Positions 23,240 to 32,400 of a stretch of DNA of 38,416 nucleotides are shown piece by piece. The position numbers and the translations under genes are program-made. Under the pieces are notes generated by a model. It did not search any database and had not been told where the DNA came from. It saw nothing but the letters and a program-made list of their open reading frames with translations. The stretch comes from Thiohalocapsa sp964524185. Its GTDB lineage: Bacteria; Pseudomonadota; Gammaproteobacteria; Chromatiales; Chromatiaceae. The stretch spans positions 1-38,416 of the forward strand of contig CAZGCI010000037.1 of NCBI GenBank assembly GCA_964524185.1, given 5' to 3'. The number at the start of each line of letters is the position of its first letter. Positions within the stretch are counted from its first letter, which is position 1.

Positions 23240-24691
23240 TCAGGCGACCGCCGGCGTGAGGGTGCCGCGGGCGTCACGGAGGCTGCCCTGAACAGTGGCT
23301 TTGCGGACCGTCATGACGATGTTGAACAGCATGATGACCGCCCCGAGCAGGAAGATGCCGCCACCCACCGCTCGCATGGCGTAGTACGGGTGCATGGCCG
23401 CAACGGACTCCACGAAGGTATAGGCGAGGGTGCCGTACTCGTCATAGGCACGCCACATCAAGCCCTGCATGATGCCGGAGACCCACATCGCCACAACATA
23501 GATCACAGTGCCGATGGTGGCGGTCCAAAAGTGCACGTTCACTAGGCTCTCGGACCACATCTCGGTGTGCCAAAGTCGGGTCATCAGATGGTAGATCGCC
23601 CCGATTGAGATACCGGCCACCCAGCCGAGCGCACCAGAATGCACATGGCCGATGGTCCAGTCCGTGTAGTGGGACAATGCGTTGACCGTCTTCAGCGACA
23701 TGACCGGACCCTCGAAGGTCGACATGGCATAGAAGGCGAGCGCAATAATCAGAAAACGGAGGACATAGTCCGTCCGGAGCTTATCCCAAGCGCCCGAGAG
23801 CGTCATCATGCCGTTGACCGCGCCACCCCAGGACGGAATGATCATGGCTAAGGACACCGCTGCGCCAAGGGATCCAGTCCAGTCTGGTAATGCGGTGTAT
23901 TGCAGGTGGTGAGCGCCGAGCCAGACGTAACCGAACATCAGCGCCCAGAAGTGAATGACGGAGAGGCGATATGAGTAGACCGGGCGGTTGGCCTGCTTAG
24001 GCACAAAGTAATACATGATGCCCAGGAAGCCAGCGGTCAGGTAGAAGCCGACCGCGTTGTGCCCCCACCACCACTGGATCATTGCGTCCTGTACGCCGGA
24101 GAAGAGGCTGTACGACTTGAACATACCCACCGGGATGGACAGACTGTTGACCACATGCAGGTAGACAATCATCACCATCATGCCTAGGAAGAACCAGTTC
24201 GACACATAGATGTGCGACGTCTTCCGAACGGCGATGGTCATGATGAAATTGATGGTGAACGCGAGCCAAACAACAGCGATCAAGATGTCGATGGGCCACT
24301 CGAGCTCCGCGTACTCTTTGGATTGGCTCAGGCCCAGCGGTAGCGTGATGACCGCGAGCACAATGACGGCATTCCAACCCCAAAAGGTGAACCAGGCGAG
24401 CTTCTCGCTCCAGATGCGCACGCCGCAGGTGCGCTGCACGGTGTAGAAGGCGGTGGCCATGAGGGTACAGCCGCCGAATGCGAAGATGACGGCGTTCGTG
24501 TGCACGGGGCGCAAACGCCCAAAGGACAGATAAGGGCTGTCGAGGTTCAGGGCCGGCCAGGCCAGTTCGGAGGCGATGTACACGCCAACGGCCGCTCCCA
24601 CCACCAGGTACACGACCGCCATGATGGTGAACCAGCGTACAACGTCGAAACTGTATTTCTGTTCGGCTAGCCGATCGGCAGTGGCTTCCAT
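23240..24691 (-). CDS. ccoN: cbb3-type cytochrome c oxidase catalytic subunit CcoN
   Basis: A 483-residue, roughly twelve-helix haem-copper oxidase subunit that reduces oxygen to water and pumps protons. Visible metal ligands include His in R-P-V-H-T-N for the low-spin haem, W-W-W-G-H-N-A-V-G-F-Y-L-T, which carries a CuB His and the cbb3-type cross-linking Tyr, and G-H-V-H-S-G-A-L-G-W for the late-helix histidines. The GAGGG site precedes ATG 24691. It heads the operon ccoNOQP. High oxygen affinity of this family points to microaerobic respiration. Confidence 0.98.
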   Translation of the reverse strand: MEATADRLAEQKYSFDVVRWFTIMAVVYLVVGAAVGVYIASELAWPALNLDSPYLSFGRLRPVHTNAVIFAFGGCTLMATAFYTVQRTCGVRIWSEKLAWFTFWGWNAVIVLAVITLPLGLSQSKEYAELEWPIDILIAVVWLAFTINFIMTIAVRKTSHIYVSNWFFLGMMVMIVYLHVVNSLSIPVGMFKSYSLFSGVQDAMIQWWWGHNAVGFYLTAGFLGIMYYFVPKQANRPVYSYRLSVIHFWALMFGYVWLGAHHLQYTALPDWTGSLGAAVSLAMIIPSWGGAVNGMMTLSGAWDKLRTDYVLRFLIIALAFYAMSTFEGPVMSLKTVNALSHYTDWTIGHVHSGALGWVAGISIGAIYHLMTRLWHTEMWSESLVNVHFWTATIGTVIYVVAMWVSGIMQGLMWRAYDEYGTLAYTFVESVAAMHPYYAMRAVGGGIFLLGAVIMLFNIVMTVRKATVQGSLRDARGTLTPAVA

Positions 24692-24785
24692 AGGACCCTC
24701 TAACGGACTAGAGAAAAAAGGACTTTCGGTTGGTGTTTTCCACCCTGGAAATCGTGCGCTGTAACCACAACGACATGCCGCCGCA

Positions 24786-24814
24786 ATGACAATTGATCAC
24801 CGGGCGAAAGTCAA
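24786..24814 (-). promoter_or_regulatory. Candidate sigma-70-type promoter for ccoNOQP
   Basis: On the minus strand TTGACT (24809-24814) and TGTCAT (24786-24791) are separated by exactly 17 bases, about 95 bases upstream of ccoN. No clear FNR/Anr palindrome (TTGAT-N4-ATCAA) was found nearby; only a lone ATCAA half-site lies in the spacer. Expected oxygen control is therefore not evident from sequence. Confidence 0.4.
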
Positions 24815-25006
24815 GCTGAGGAGAACGGTCGGGTTTGACGACAGCCCGAGCAACCGAGGAGTTTCTCGATTCGGAACAGTGGGCTACGGCAATAGCCCTG
24901 TTACCGTAACCCCCTATTTTTCTGCTATTTTCGAGCGGCGCAGCGGGTGTTTGGTCCGGCCGCCAAGGGTGCTGCCGCACTGCTGGACGCTGGCACAGTG
25001 GCCGGC

Positions 25007-25168
25007 GAGGCGATGCCTCAGACCGACGGGCGACTGGGGCGCCGGCACGCCAACGGATCGTTCACCGGCCAGGGGCGAGGGCCTAGGGGCGAGAGCCTAG
25101 GGCCTGGGGCTGAGATCTGCGCGCGCACCAAGCGCTTCGGCCATTACGCCTCGGCCCTTGGTCCTTCC
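25007..25168 (+). repeat. Dispersed GC-rich element, full-length copy
   Basis: It starts with GAGGCGATGCCTC, continues with the GGCGCCGGCACGC core and several GGGCCTAGG/GGGCGAG units, a variable centre, then ATTACGCCTCGGCCCTTGG. The copy at 11846-12000, read on the opposite strand, has the same order of parts. It fills the space between the 3' end of rpoS and the ccoN promoter region; no gene is seen in 24815-25203. Confidence 0.75.
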
Positions 25169-25203
25169 GCCAGCCCACCCACAGGTAGGCGTGGGTGGAG
25201 TGC

Positions 25204-26220
25204 TTACTTGAAGAAGGACTCCGCGGAAAAGCCTTCCTTCTCCAGGATGTCGCGCAAGCGACGGAGGGCGTCCATTTGAATCTGGCGCACCCGCTCCCGC
25301 GTCACGCCGAGTTCGTTGGCAACCCGCTCCAGGGTGGAGTGCTCGTAGCCGTGGAGCCCGAAGCGACGCTCGACGACCTCGCGCTGCTTCTGGTTCAGCT
25401 TCTCGAGCCAGTGGTCCAAGTTCGTGTGGATGTCGGCGTCTTGGATGTCGTCGCTCGGGTCCTGGACGCTGTCGTCAGGCAGCATGTCCACCAGCGGCTT
25501 GTCGGCATCCTTGCCGTAGGGTGTGTCGACGGAGGCAATGCGCTCGTTCAAGCCGAGCATGCGCTTGACCTCACCGATGGGCTTCTCCATCAGATCCGCG
25601 ATTTCCTCCGTGCTCGGCTCATGGTCGAGCTGCTGCGCGAGCATGCGCGTGGCTCTGAGATAGACGTTGATTTCCTTCACAACGTGGATGGGCAGACGCA
25701 CCGTGCGCGTCTGGTTCATGATGGCCCGTTCCATGGTCTGGCGAATCCACCAAGTGGCGTAGGTGGAGAAGCGGAAGCCCCGCTCCGGGTCGAATTTCTC
25801 GACCGCCCGAATCAGGCCGAGGTTGCCCTCTTCAATGAGGTCCAGCAGCGGGAGGCCGCGGTTCAGGTAGCGCCGCGCGATCTTGACCACCAGTCGCAGG
25901 TTGCTGACGATCATCCGCGAGCGGGACTCCTCGTCACCTTGCTGCGCGAGGCGCGCGTAGTGCACCTCTTCCTCGGCGGTGAGGAGCTTGGACTCGCCGA
26001 TCTCGTTCAGGTAGAGCCGGGTGGCGTCGAAGTCCCCCTCGCCGGCGGGAAAGCGGTGCGCCGGTGCATGCGCGGCGACCGGTTCGTCCTCGGCATCATC
26101 GGCATCCAGCGCCGCATCGGCGTCATCGGGCTCGGCGGCGTCGTCTTCGCCCGCGAGCAGCATGTCCTCGTCTTCCGGCACCTCCGTGTCCGGTTCGTCA
26201 TCGCGTTCTTGCGTGGACAT
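25204..26220 (-). CDS. rpoS: RNA polymerase sigma factor RpoS
   Basis: A 338-residue sigma-70-family factor for stationary phase and general stress. Region 1.2 starts A-T-R-L-Y-L-N-E-I-G. Region 2 has R-R-Y-L-N-R-G-L-P-L-L-D-L-I-E-E-G-N-L-G and F-S-T-Y-A-T-W-W-I-R-Q-T. Region 3 follows, and region 4 has R-F-G-L-H-G-Y-E and L-G-V-T-R-E-R-V-R-Q-I-Q for -35 recognition. The roughly 55-residue N-terminal leader is extremely rich in Asp and Glu. The position downstream of nlpD is conserved in gammaproteobacteria, where the main rpoS promoter often lies inside nlpD. Confidence 0.96.
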   Translation of the reverse strand: MSTQERDDEPDTEVPEDEDMLLAGEDDAAEPDDADAALDADDAEDEPVAAHAPAHRFPAGEGDFDATRLYLNEIGESKLLTAEEEVHYARLAQQGDEESRSRMIVSNLRLVVKIARRYLNRGLPLLDLIEEGNLGLIRAVEKFDPERGFRFSTYATWWIRQTMERAIMNQTRTVRLPIHVVKEINVYLRATRMLAQQLDHEPSTEEIADLMEKPIGEVKRMLGLNERIASVDTPYGKDADKPLVDMLPDDSVQDPSDDIQDADIHTNLDHWLEKLNQKQREVVERRFGLHGYEHSTLERVANELGVTRERVRQIQMDALRRLRDILEKEGFSAESFFK

Positions 26221-26282
26221 AGGACACTCCTCAAGCGGCTCAGGCGTGCGTCCGGCGAGCGCACCCTCTCATCATGCCCAAC

Positions 26283-27098
26283 TCAGCGCGACGGCGGCAG
26301 GAAGCGAAGCGGGTCGACGGCGACCCCGTCGCGGCGGATCTCGAAGTGCAACAGACCCTCGCCGTTGGCCGCACGACCGGCGATGGCGACGCGCTGGCCG
26401 CGCTTGATGCGATCGCCCTCGCGGGCCAGCAGCTCGCGGTTGAAACCGTAGGCGCTCAAATAGCTAGCATTGTGCTTGACGATGATAAGGTTGCCATATC
26501 CCTTGAGTCCACTGCCGCTGTAGACCACTGTCCCGTCCGCAGCGGCGGCCACGGGCGTGCCCTCGGCAACACGGATGCGAACGCCCTGCCGGGTGCGGTC
26601 GCCGCTTTGAAAACCCTGCCGAACGGCGCCTTGCACGGGCCACGCCCAGGTGATGCCGGAGCTGGCCGCATCCATCCCCGCCACCGCCGTAGTGGTGCGC
26701 GCGGATGTCTGCACAGAGCGGGTCGGGCTGGAGGGCGTTGTGCGCGCCACGCTGCGCCGGGACGCGCTGCGCGCGGGTCGCGAACGGGCATCGGGCGGCT
26801 CCACCCGCAGCAGATCCCCGGCCTTAATGCTGTAAGGCGGGGCCAGATCGTTCCAGGCCGCAAGCGTGCGCATGCGGACTCGTTTGGCCTCGGCGATCTC
26901 GCTCAAGGTATCGCCATAGCGAATGCGGTAATACCCCGGCGGCGCTGGGCCGTAGCCATCCCGGCTGTCCACGGGCGCAAGTCCGCCGGCGCCGCAGCCG
27001 GCGAGCAGTAACGTCAGCAACGGCGCCATCGCCGAACGTGTGCGACGCCACGTCGCGCATGTCGCCCAGTTGGGGCGCGAGAGGCGGAGCAGGCGCAC
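26283..27098 (-). CDS. nlpD: NlpD-type LysM/LytM-domain lipoprotein
   Basis: An envelope lipoprotein: signal with lipobox L-L-L-A-G-C, then a LysM peptidoglycan-binding domain (Y-R-I-R-Y-G-D-T-L-S-E-I-A to I-K-A-G-D-L-L-R-V). A Ser/Thr/Arg-rich linker leads to a C-terminal LytM (M23) domain. The metal-binding residues of active M23 enzymes are mostly missing: G-V-R-I-R-V replaces the H-x-x-x-D region and S-A-Y-G-F-N lacks the usual His. This matches NlpD, which activates an amidase instead of cutting itself. I favour GTG 27098, overlapping the pcm stop (TAGTG) and giving a basic n-region; ATG 27029 would leave only 11 residues before the lipid Cys. Confidence 0.85.
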   Translation of the reverse strand: MRLLRLSRPNWATCATWRRTRSAMAPLLTLLLAGCGAGGLAPVDSRDGYGPAPPGYYRIRYGDTLSEIAEAKRVRMRTLAAWNDLAPPYSIKAGDLLRVEPPDARSRPARSASRRSVARTTPSSPTRSVQTSARTTTAVAGMDAASSGITWAWPVQGAVRQGFQSGDRTRQGVRIRVAEGTPVAAAADGTVVYSGSGLKGYGNLIIVKHNASYLSAYGFNRELLAREGDRIKRGQRVAIAGRAANGEGLLHFEIRRDGVAVDPLRFLPPSR

Positions 27099-27772
27099 TA
27101 GGCCACCCCGCCCCGCAGGGGCACAAAGGTCACCCGCTCCAACACCTCGTGCCGGAAGCCAACGGAGGTCCGGGTCAGACGCACCAGCAGCTGACCTTCT
27201 TGACCGTTCAACGGCAGCACCATGCGCCCGCCGGGTGCCAGCTGTGCCGCGAGCCGGCGCGGCACGCCGTTCGCCGCGGCGGTGATCAGAATGCCATCGA
27301 AGGGCGCATACTCCTGCCAACCCAGCGTGCCATCACCATAACGCAGCCGCACGTTGCGGCAGTGCAGCGCACGCAGTCTCGTCTCGGCGCGCTGCGACAG
27401 GGCGGCCAATCGCTCGACGCTATAGACGCGCCGCACCAGCGCCGCCAGGACAGCGGTCTGATAACCGGAGCCCGTACCGATCTCCAGCACCGTGGAGCAG
27501 CAGCCGGGCGCCAACAGCGCCTCGGTCATGCGTGCCACCGTATAGGGCTGCGAGATGGTCTGGCCATGACCGATGGGCAGCGCAGCGTCGTCATAGGCAT
27601 GCGTCGCCAAGGCCTCATCCACAAACAGATGTCGCGGCACCTCGGTAATGGCGCCGATGACGCGCGCGTCGGCGATGCCGGCGGCGGCGAGCCGCGTCGC
27701 AAGCCGCAGTCGCCCGCGCGTATGGCCTGGCGCGCGACCCGCGGCGGCCTCGGTGACGGCCGTGTCGGCCAT
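27098..27772 (-). CDS. pcm: Protein-L-isoaspartate O-methyltransferase
   Basis: A 224-residue repair enzyme that methylates isoaspartyl residues of aged proteins using S-adenosylmethionine. Family features are V-P-R-H-L-F-V-D-E-A, L-P-I-G-H-G-Q-T-I-S-Q-P, the SAM motif V-L-E-I-G-T-G-S-G-Y-Q-T-A and the late L-A-P-G-G-R-M-V-L-P. ATG 27772 overlaps the surE stop (TAATG), which favours it over the in-frame ATG at 27793. The pcm stop in turn overlaps the probable GTG of nlpD. Confidence 0.94.
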   Translation of the reverse strand: MADTAVTEAAAGRAPGHTRGRLRLATRLAAAGIADARVIGAITEVPRHLFVDEALATHAYDDAALPIGHGQTISQPYTVARMTEALLAPGCCSTVLEIGTGSGYQTAVLAALVRRVYSVERLAALSQRAETRLRALHCRNVRLRYGDGTLGWQEYAPFDGILITAAANGVPRRLAAQLAPGGRMVLPLNGQEGQLLVRLTRTSVGFRHEVLERVTFVPLRGGVA

Positions 27773-28521
27773 TAGGGCAGCGTATCCAGCCAACGGCTCA
27801 GGGACGCGAGCGCGGCATGGCGGGTCAGGTCGATCTGGATCGGCGTCACCGAGACGCAGCCCGAGCGCACTGCGAAGAAGTCCGTGCCCTCCCCGGCGTC
27901 CTGCTCCGGGCCCGCGGGGCCGATCCAGTACATTGGCCGACCGCGCGGATCTTCGATGCGCGAGACGGACTCCGCCTTATGACGATGCCCGAGCCGCGTG
28001 GCCACCACCCCGCGTAGCTCCTCGGAGGGCAGATCAGGCACATTGACGTTGAGGATGGTGCTCGGGCTTAGCGCAGCGCCCCGCAAGCCCGCGACGAGCT
28101 GCGCCGCGACGGCACCGGCGGTGTGGAGATGCTTGGGCTGATGCGCCGCCATAGACACGGCGATGGCAGGCAGCCCCAGGAAGCGCCCCTCGGTGGCGGC
28201 GGCCACCGTGCCCGAATAGATGACGTCATCACCCAAATTCGGACCGTGGTTGATGCCGGCCACCACCAGGTCCGGCTCCTCGTCCAGCAGCCCCGTGAGC
28301 GCCAAGTGCACGCAGTCCGTGGGCGTGCCGTTGACACGGATAATGCCGGACTCGAGCCGTTCGGCACGGATGGGCACGTCGAGGGTCAGGGAGTTGCTGG
28401 CGCCACTGCGGTCGCGGTCCGGCGCCACGACGGTCACCGTGCCGAGCGCCGCCAGGGCGTCGGCAAGCACGTGCAGACCAGGTGAGCGGTAACCGTCGTC
28501 GTTGCTTATCAGAATGTTCAT
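27772..28521 (-). CDS. surE: 5'/3'-nucleotidase (survival protein) SurE
   Basis: A 249-residue metal-dependent nucleotidase active on nucleoside monophosphates. Metal-binding N-terminus S-N-D-D-G-Y-R-S-P-G, then R-S-G-A-S-N-S-L-T and V-A-G-I-N-H-G-P-N-L-G-D-D-V-I-Y-S-G-T are all intact. Length is typical. It is the first gene of surE-pcm-nlpD-rpoS, a stationary-phase survival cluster, and overlaps pcm by one base. Upstream at 28544-28566 the 11-base word TCATACTGGGG is directly repeated, close to the likely promoter. Confidence 0.96.
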   Translation of the reverse strand: MNILISNDDGYRSPGLHVLADALAALGTVTVVAPDRDRSGASNSLTLDVPIRAERLESGIIRVNGTPTDCVHLALTGLLDEEPDLVVAGINHGPNLGDDVIYSGTVAAATEGRFLGLPAIAVSMAAHQPKHLHTAGAVAAQLVAGLRGAALSPSTILNVNVPDLPSEELRGVVATRLGHRHKAESVSRIEDPRGRPMYWIGPAGPEQDAGEGTDFFAVRSGCVSVTPIQIDLTRHAALASLSRWLDTLP

Positions 28522-28732
28522 GCTCGCGCAGCTGGGTCAACGCTCATACTGGGGATCATACTGGGGCTCAAACCCGTCACCCCTATTCTCCCGTGACGGC
28601 GCACCGGCCGCCGAGCAACGGCGCATCGGCTTGATCTGCGGCAGACTTGGGACAGACCAAGCCAGCTAAATGCAGGTTCTCGCGGCGGGCGGCGGGCGCC
28701 CAACCCAGCGTCCACCGGCTATCATAAGTCAG

Positions 28733-29287
28733 ATGAACAAACAGCTCCACGAATCTGATTCCGAAATGTTTCGGACCGAGATGGGTGATGTCGAGCCGAT
28801 CGCGGCAAACCATGCCGAGCCCTACCGCAAGCGCCCGCCGCCCGTGCCGCGCCCGCAGCCGGAGGAGGCAGAGACGGAGCAGCCGGAACTGCTCGCCGAA
28901 AGCCAGGTGCAGACCCACGATTACTTGCTGTTCGCGCGGCCGGGGGTGCAAAAGCGCGTTGTCGCTGACCTGCAGCGCGGACGGATCGAGCCGGAGCTGG
29001 AGGTGGATCTGCACGGTCTGCGCGCCGAGCCCGCGCGGGCGCTCCTCAAGGAATTTTTCGCTGACTGCCGGCATCGACGCATCCGCTGCGCGCGCATCAT
29101 CCACGGCAAGGGTCGCGGATCGAATAGCCCCCAACCGGTGCTGAAATGCAAGGTCAATTACTGGCTAAGGCTGCGCGAAGACGTGCTCGCGTTTTGCTCC
29201 GCGACGCGCCGCGACGGCGGCACCGGCGCTGTCTATGTCCTGTTGCGCAACCCCGACAAGGGCGGCGAGCGCCGCACGCCACGCTGA
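28733..29287 (+). CDS. Smr-domain protein (SmrA-like)
   Basis: A 184-residue protein with a variable N-terminal half (Pro/Glu-rich, about 30-60) and a C-terminal Smr domain. The domain shows the motifs V-D-L-H-G-L (about 103), I-I-H-G-K-G-R-G, and G-G-T-G-A-V-Y-V-L-L-R. Smr domains have nicking endonuclease activity in several proteins; the stand-alone proteobacterial SmrA type has an unclear biological role. ATG 28733 is a good fit although the ribosome site is weak; the in-frame 28670 start is unlikely. It is divergent from surE. Confidence 0.88.
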   Translation: MNKQLHESDSEMFRTEMGDVEPIAANHAEPYRKRPPPVPRPQPEEAETEQPELLAESQVQTHDYLLFARPGVQKRVVADLQRGRIEPELEVDLHGLRAEPARALLKEFFADCRHRRIRCARIIHGKGRGSNSPQPVLKCKVNYWLRLREDVLAFCSATRRDGGTGAVYVLLRNPDKGGERRTPR

Positions 29288-29489
29288 TACTGCTCGACAG
29301 GGGCGCCGGGGCTGGCCCCGGGCAGCGCGTGTGCGCCATGCCCGTCGCCATCTCGGGCGCCGCCCCGGCACCCCAACAGCACGCCCGCCGCCGCTTACCA
29401 AACCGCGCTTGCACACCAGGCGGCCGAGCTGACCAGCGGCGCCCCAATGCGTTGCGCACCAACGCCAACTTGCACAACCCAACGCCATC

Positions 29490-32400
29490 GTGACGAACTT
29501 CCCGCTCCCATCGCCCCGACGCAGTGCCGCGTGGCTCGCGTTGTGGGCCTTGCTCACTCTGCTCGGCGCCGGCCCCGGCGCGGCGCAAACCGACCCAGCC
29601 GCACCCAACGGCGCGGCCGCAACCGGCGCGACCCCCGAGCCGGCCGTGGTGGAGCAGCGCCTGGAAGCGGTCAAGCAAGCAACCGACCTATCCGAGGCCG
29701 AGCGCGCCCAGCTCACCGCAGACCTCAACGCAGTGCTCAAGGATCTCGCCGACGCGGAGCGTATGGCGCGCGCGGCCGAGGAGTACGCAGCGGCCATCGA
29801 GCAGGCCCCCGCTGAGGCCCAGGCCATTCGCAGCGAGCTGGCGGCGGCAGCCGACGCGCCACCGCCGACCTTGACACCGGAACTAGCCGAAGACGCCGAC
29901 CTCGCGACGGTTGAAGCGCGCATCAACACGGAGCAGGCCGAGATCGCCGCGTTGGAGGCACGCATCGCCCGACTCACGGAGGCCTTAGAGGACCATGATC
30001 TGAAGCCCGCAGAGCTCCGTGAGCGCATTGCGGTCATCGAGGAGCGGCTCGCGGAGAGCGCGCGGGCCCGAACCGGCCCGGAGACAACGTCCGACCAGGC
30101 GCAGGAGCTCCAGACCTGGGTTCGCCGATCACGGCGTGCCGCCCTGCGCGCCGAGCGGCAATTACACGAACAACAACTGCTTAGCGCCAGCGCCCGCCGC
30201 GAGCTGACGCTCGCCCAGCGTGAGCAGGCGCGCCACACCTTGGAGCTCGCCAAGGCCCGCCGCGCGCTATTGGAGAGCCGCGCCAACGACCTGCGGCTGC
30301 AGGCCGCGGACGAGGTTCGGCAACGGGTGGACGACAAGCGCGCTGCCGCCGCCGACGACCACCGGCTGGTGCAGGCCTGGGCGGAGCGCAACGCAAAGCT
30401 CGGCAAAGACATTGGCACCACCACGGCGGCACTCGCGGATCTGGACCAGGAGCGCACGCGCCTGGAGCAGGCGCACGCGCGGATTCAAGAAGACTTCGCG
30501 AACGCCCGCGAACGGCTCGAAGCCGCGGGGTTGAACCGCGCCCAGGGGCAGGTGCTCATCGATCAGCGCGCCGAGCTGCCGGATGTGCGCCGGTTACGCC
30601 GAGCCGCCGCCCGGCGCGCTGACCAGATCGCCGAGAGCACGCTACGCAGCATTCGCTGGCGGGACGAGCTGCGCGACCTGACGGACCTGGACGACTGGGT
30701 CGACCGGGCCATCGCGGAACTGCCGCCGGAGCAGTTGGCGGAGGTGGACGAAGCCCATCTGCGCGAGGAGCTCGAGGCCCAGGCCAGGACGCGCCGCGAG
30801 CTGCTCGGCGCCGCCCTTAGCCTGGAGGATGGCTACCGCCGCACCCTGGGCGAGGTGGACTTCGCCGGGCAGCAATTGCTTGATCTCGTCGAGCACTATG
30901 ACCGTTACCTGGCGGAGCGACTGCTCTGGGTGCGCAGCATCGGCCCGGTCACCCAACAGTCCTTCGCCGCGTTGCCGGCGGCCATGGCTTGGGTCTTCAG
31001 CCCGCAGCACTGGGCCGCGGTGCGCACCACCCTGGCGACGGAGGCGACACGCTCACCGGTGCTGTGGCTCGGCCTGAGTGCAGTGGCGCTGCTGTTCTGG
31101 CGTAACGGGGCGCTGCGCCGAGCCATCCGCGCGAGTGCGGAGCCACTGCGGCGCATCAGCACCGACCGGTTCCACTACACCTACACCGCGCTCTTTCGCT
31201 CGCTACTGGCGGCCGCGCCTTGGCCCCTGTTGGCGCTGACCTTGGGCCACGTGTTGAGCAACGCGCCTACGGCCGACGACTTCGCCAAGGCCTTGGGCAG
31301 CGGCCTCTTGGCTGTCGTGCCGGCGCTCTACTTTTTGCTCGCGTTTCGTTTGCTTTGTCTACACGGCGGCGTCGCCGATCAGCACTTCCGTTGGCGCAGC
31401 GACACCCTGGTGCTGTTGCGCCGCTCGGCGCTCAGCGCCGTGGCGCTGCTGATGCCAGCGGGGCTCATCGCCGCGATGATCCACCATCAGCAGAACCCCG
31501 ACTTCATCGCCACCTTGGGCCGACTCTCCCTGGCGTTGTTCAACCTCGGCCTGGCAGCGTTGACAGCCGTGGTGCTGCACCCCACCCGCGGCGCCCTGAA
31601 GCACGTCCTCGCGGAGCACGCGGACGCGTGGTACACGCGCCTGCGGCTACTCTGGTATCCGCTCTTGATCGCAATGCCGGTGCTCCTGGCGGGTCTGGCC
31701 CTGACCGGCTTTCTCTACACGGCCGGCATCCTGTTACGCTCGCTCATCAATGAGTTGTGGCTGGCGCTGGGGCTCGTCGTTGCGCATCAACTCATCGCCC
31801 GGTGGCTGCTGGTTGCCCGCCGGCGTTTAGCGCTGACGGCCGCGTTGGAACGCCGGGCCCAGCGCGAGGCCGCCAAGACCGTCGACAGCAGCCCGGGCGC
31901 CGAGGCCGTGGCCGTGCAGGAGGACGCCGTGGATCTTGCCTCTCTCGATGCCCAGACCCGGCGCTTATTGAACCTATCCATCTTCATTGCTGCCGCCGTG
32001 GGCCTATGGCTCATCTGGTCCGATGTGCTGCCGGCGCTGAATTTTCTCGATCGATTTACGCTCTGGCGCTACACGGACACGGTGGATGGCGTCGAGCAGG
32101 CCATACCCGTGACGCTTGCCGACCTAGGGCTGGTGCTGGTGATCGGCATCGGTGCCCTCGCTGCGGCGCGCAACCTACCGGCACTGCTCGAGATCCTCTT
32201 GTTACAGCACAGCCAGATGACGGCCGGCAGCCGCTACACCGTCACCACGCTGACGGGCTATACAATCACGGCCGTAGGGGCACTCATGGTGTTTGGCGTG
32301 CTCGGGCTGTCTTGGTCGCAGGTGCAATGGCTCGTGGCGGCACTCGGCGTCGGCATCGGCTTCGGCCTGCAGGAGATTGTTGCCAATTTCATCAGTGGCC

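Noticed and set aside
24780..24830. FNR/Anr box upstream of ccoN
   Set aside because: Only a single ATCAA half-site is present; the matching TTGAT at proper spacing is missing.
25195..26451. 418-codon plus-strand frame opposite rpoS
   Set aside because: Shadow frame; rpoS on the minus strand has all sigma-70 regions intact.
26283..27098. Active peptidoglycan endopeptidase
   Set aside because: The LytM domain lacks most zinc ligands and the gene sits in the nlpD position, so an activator role is more likely.
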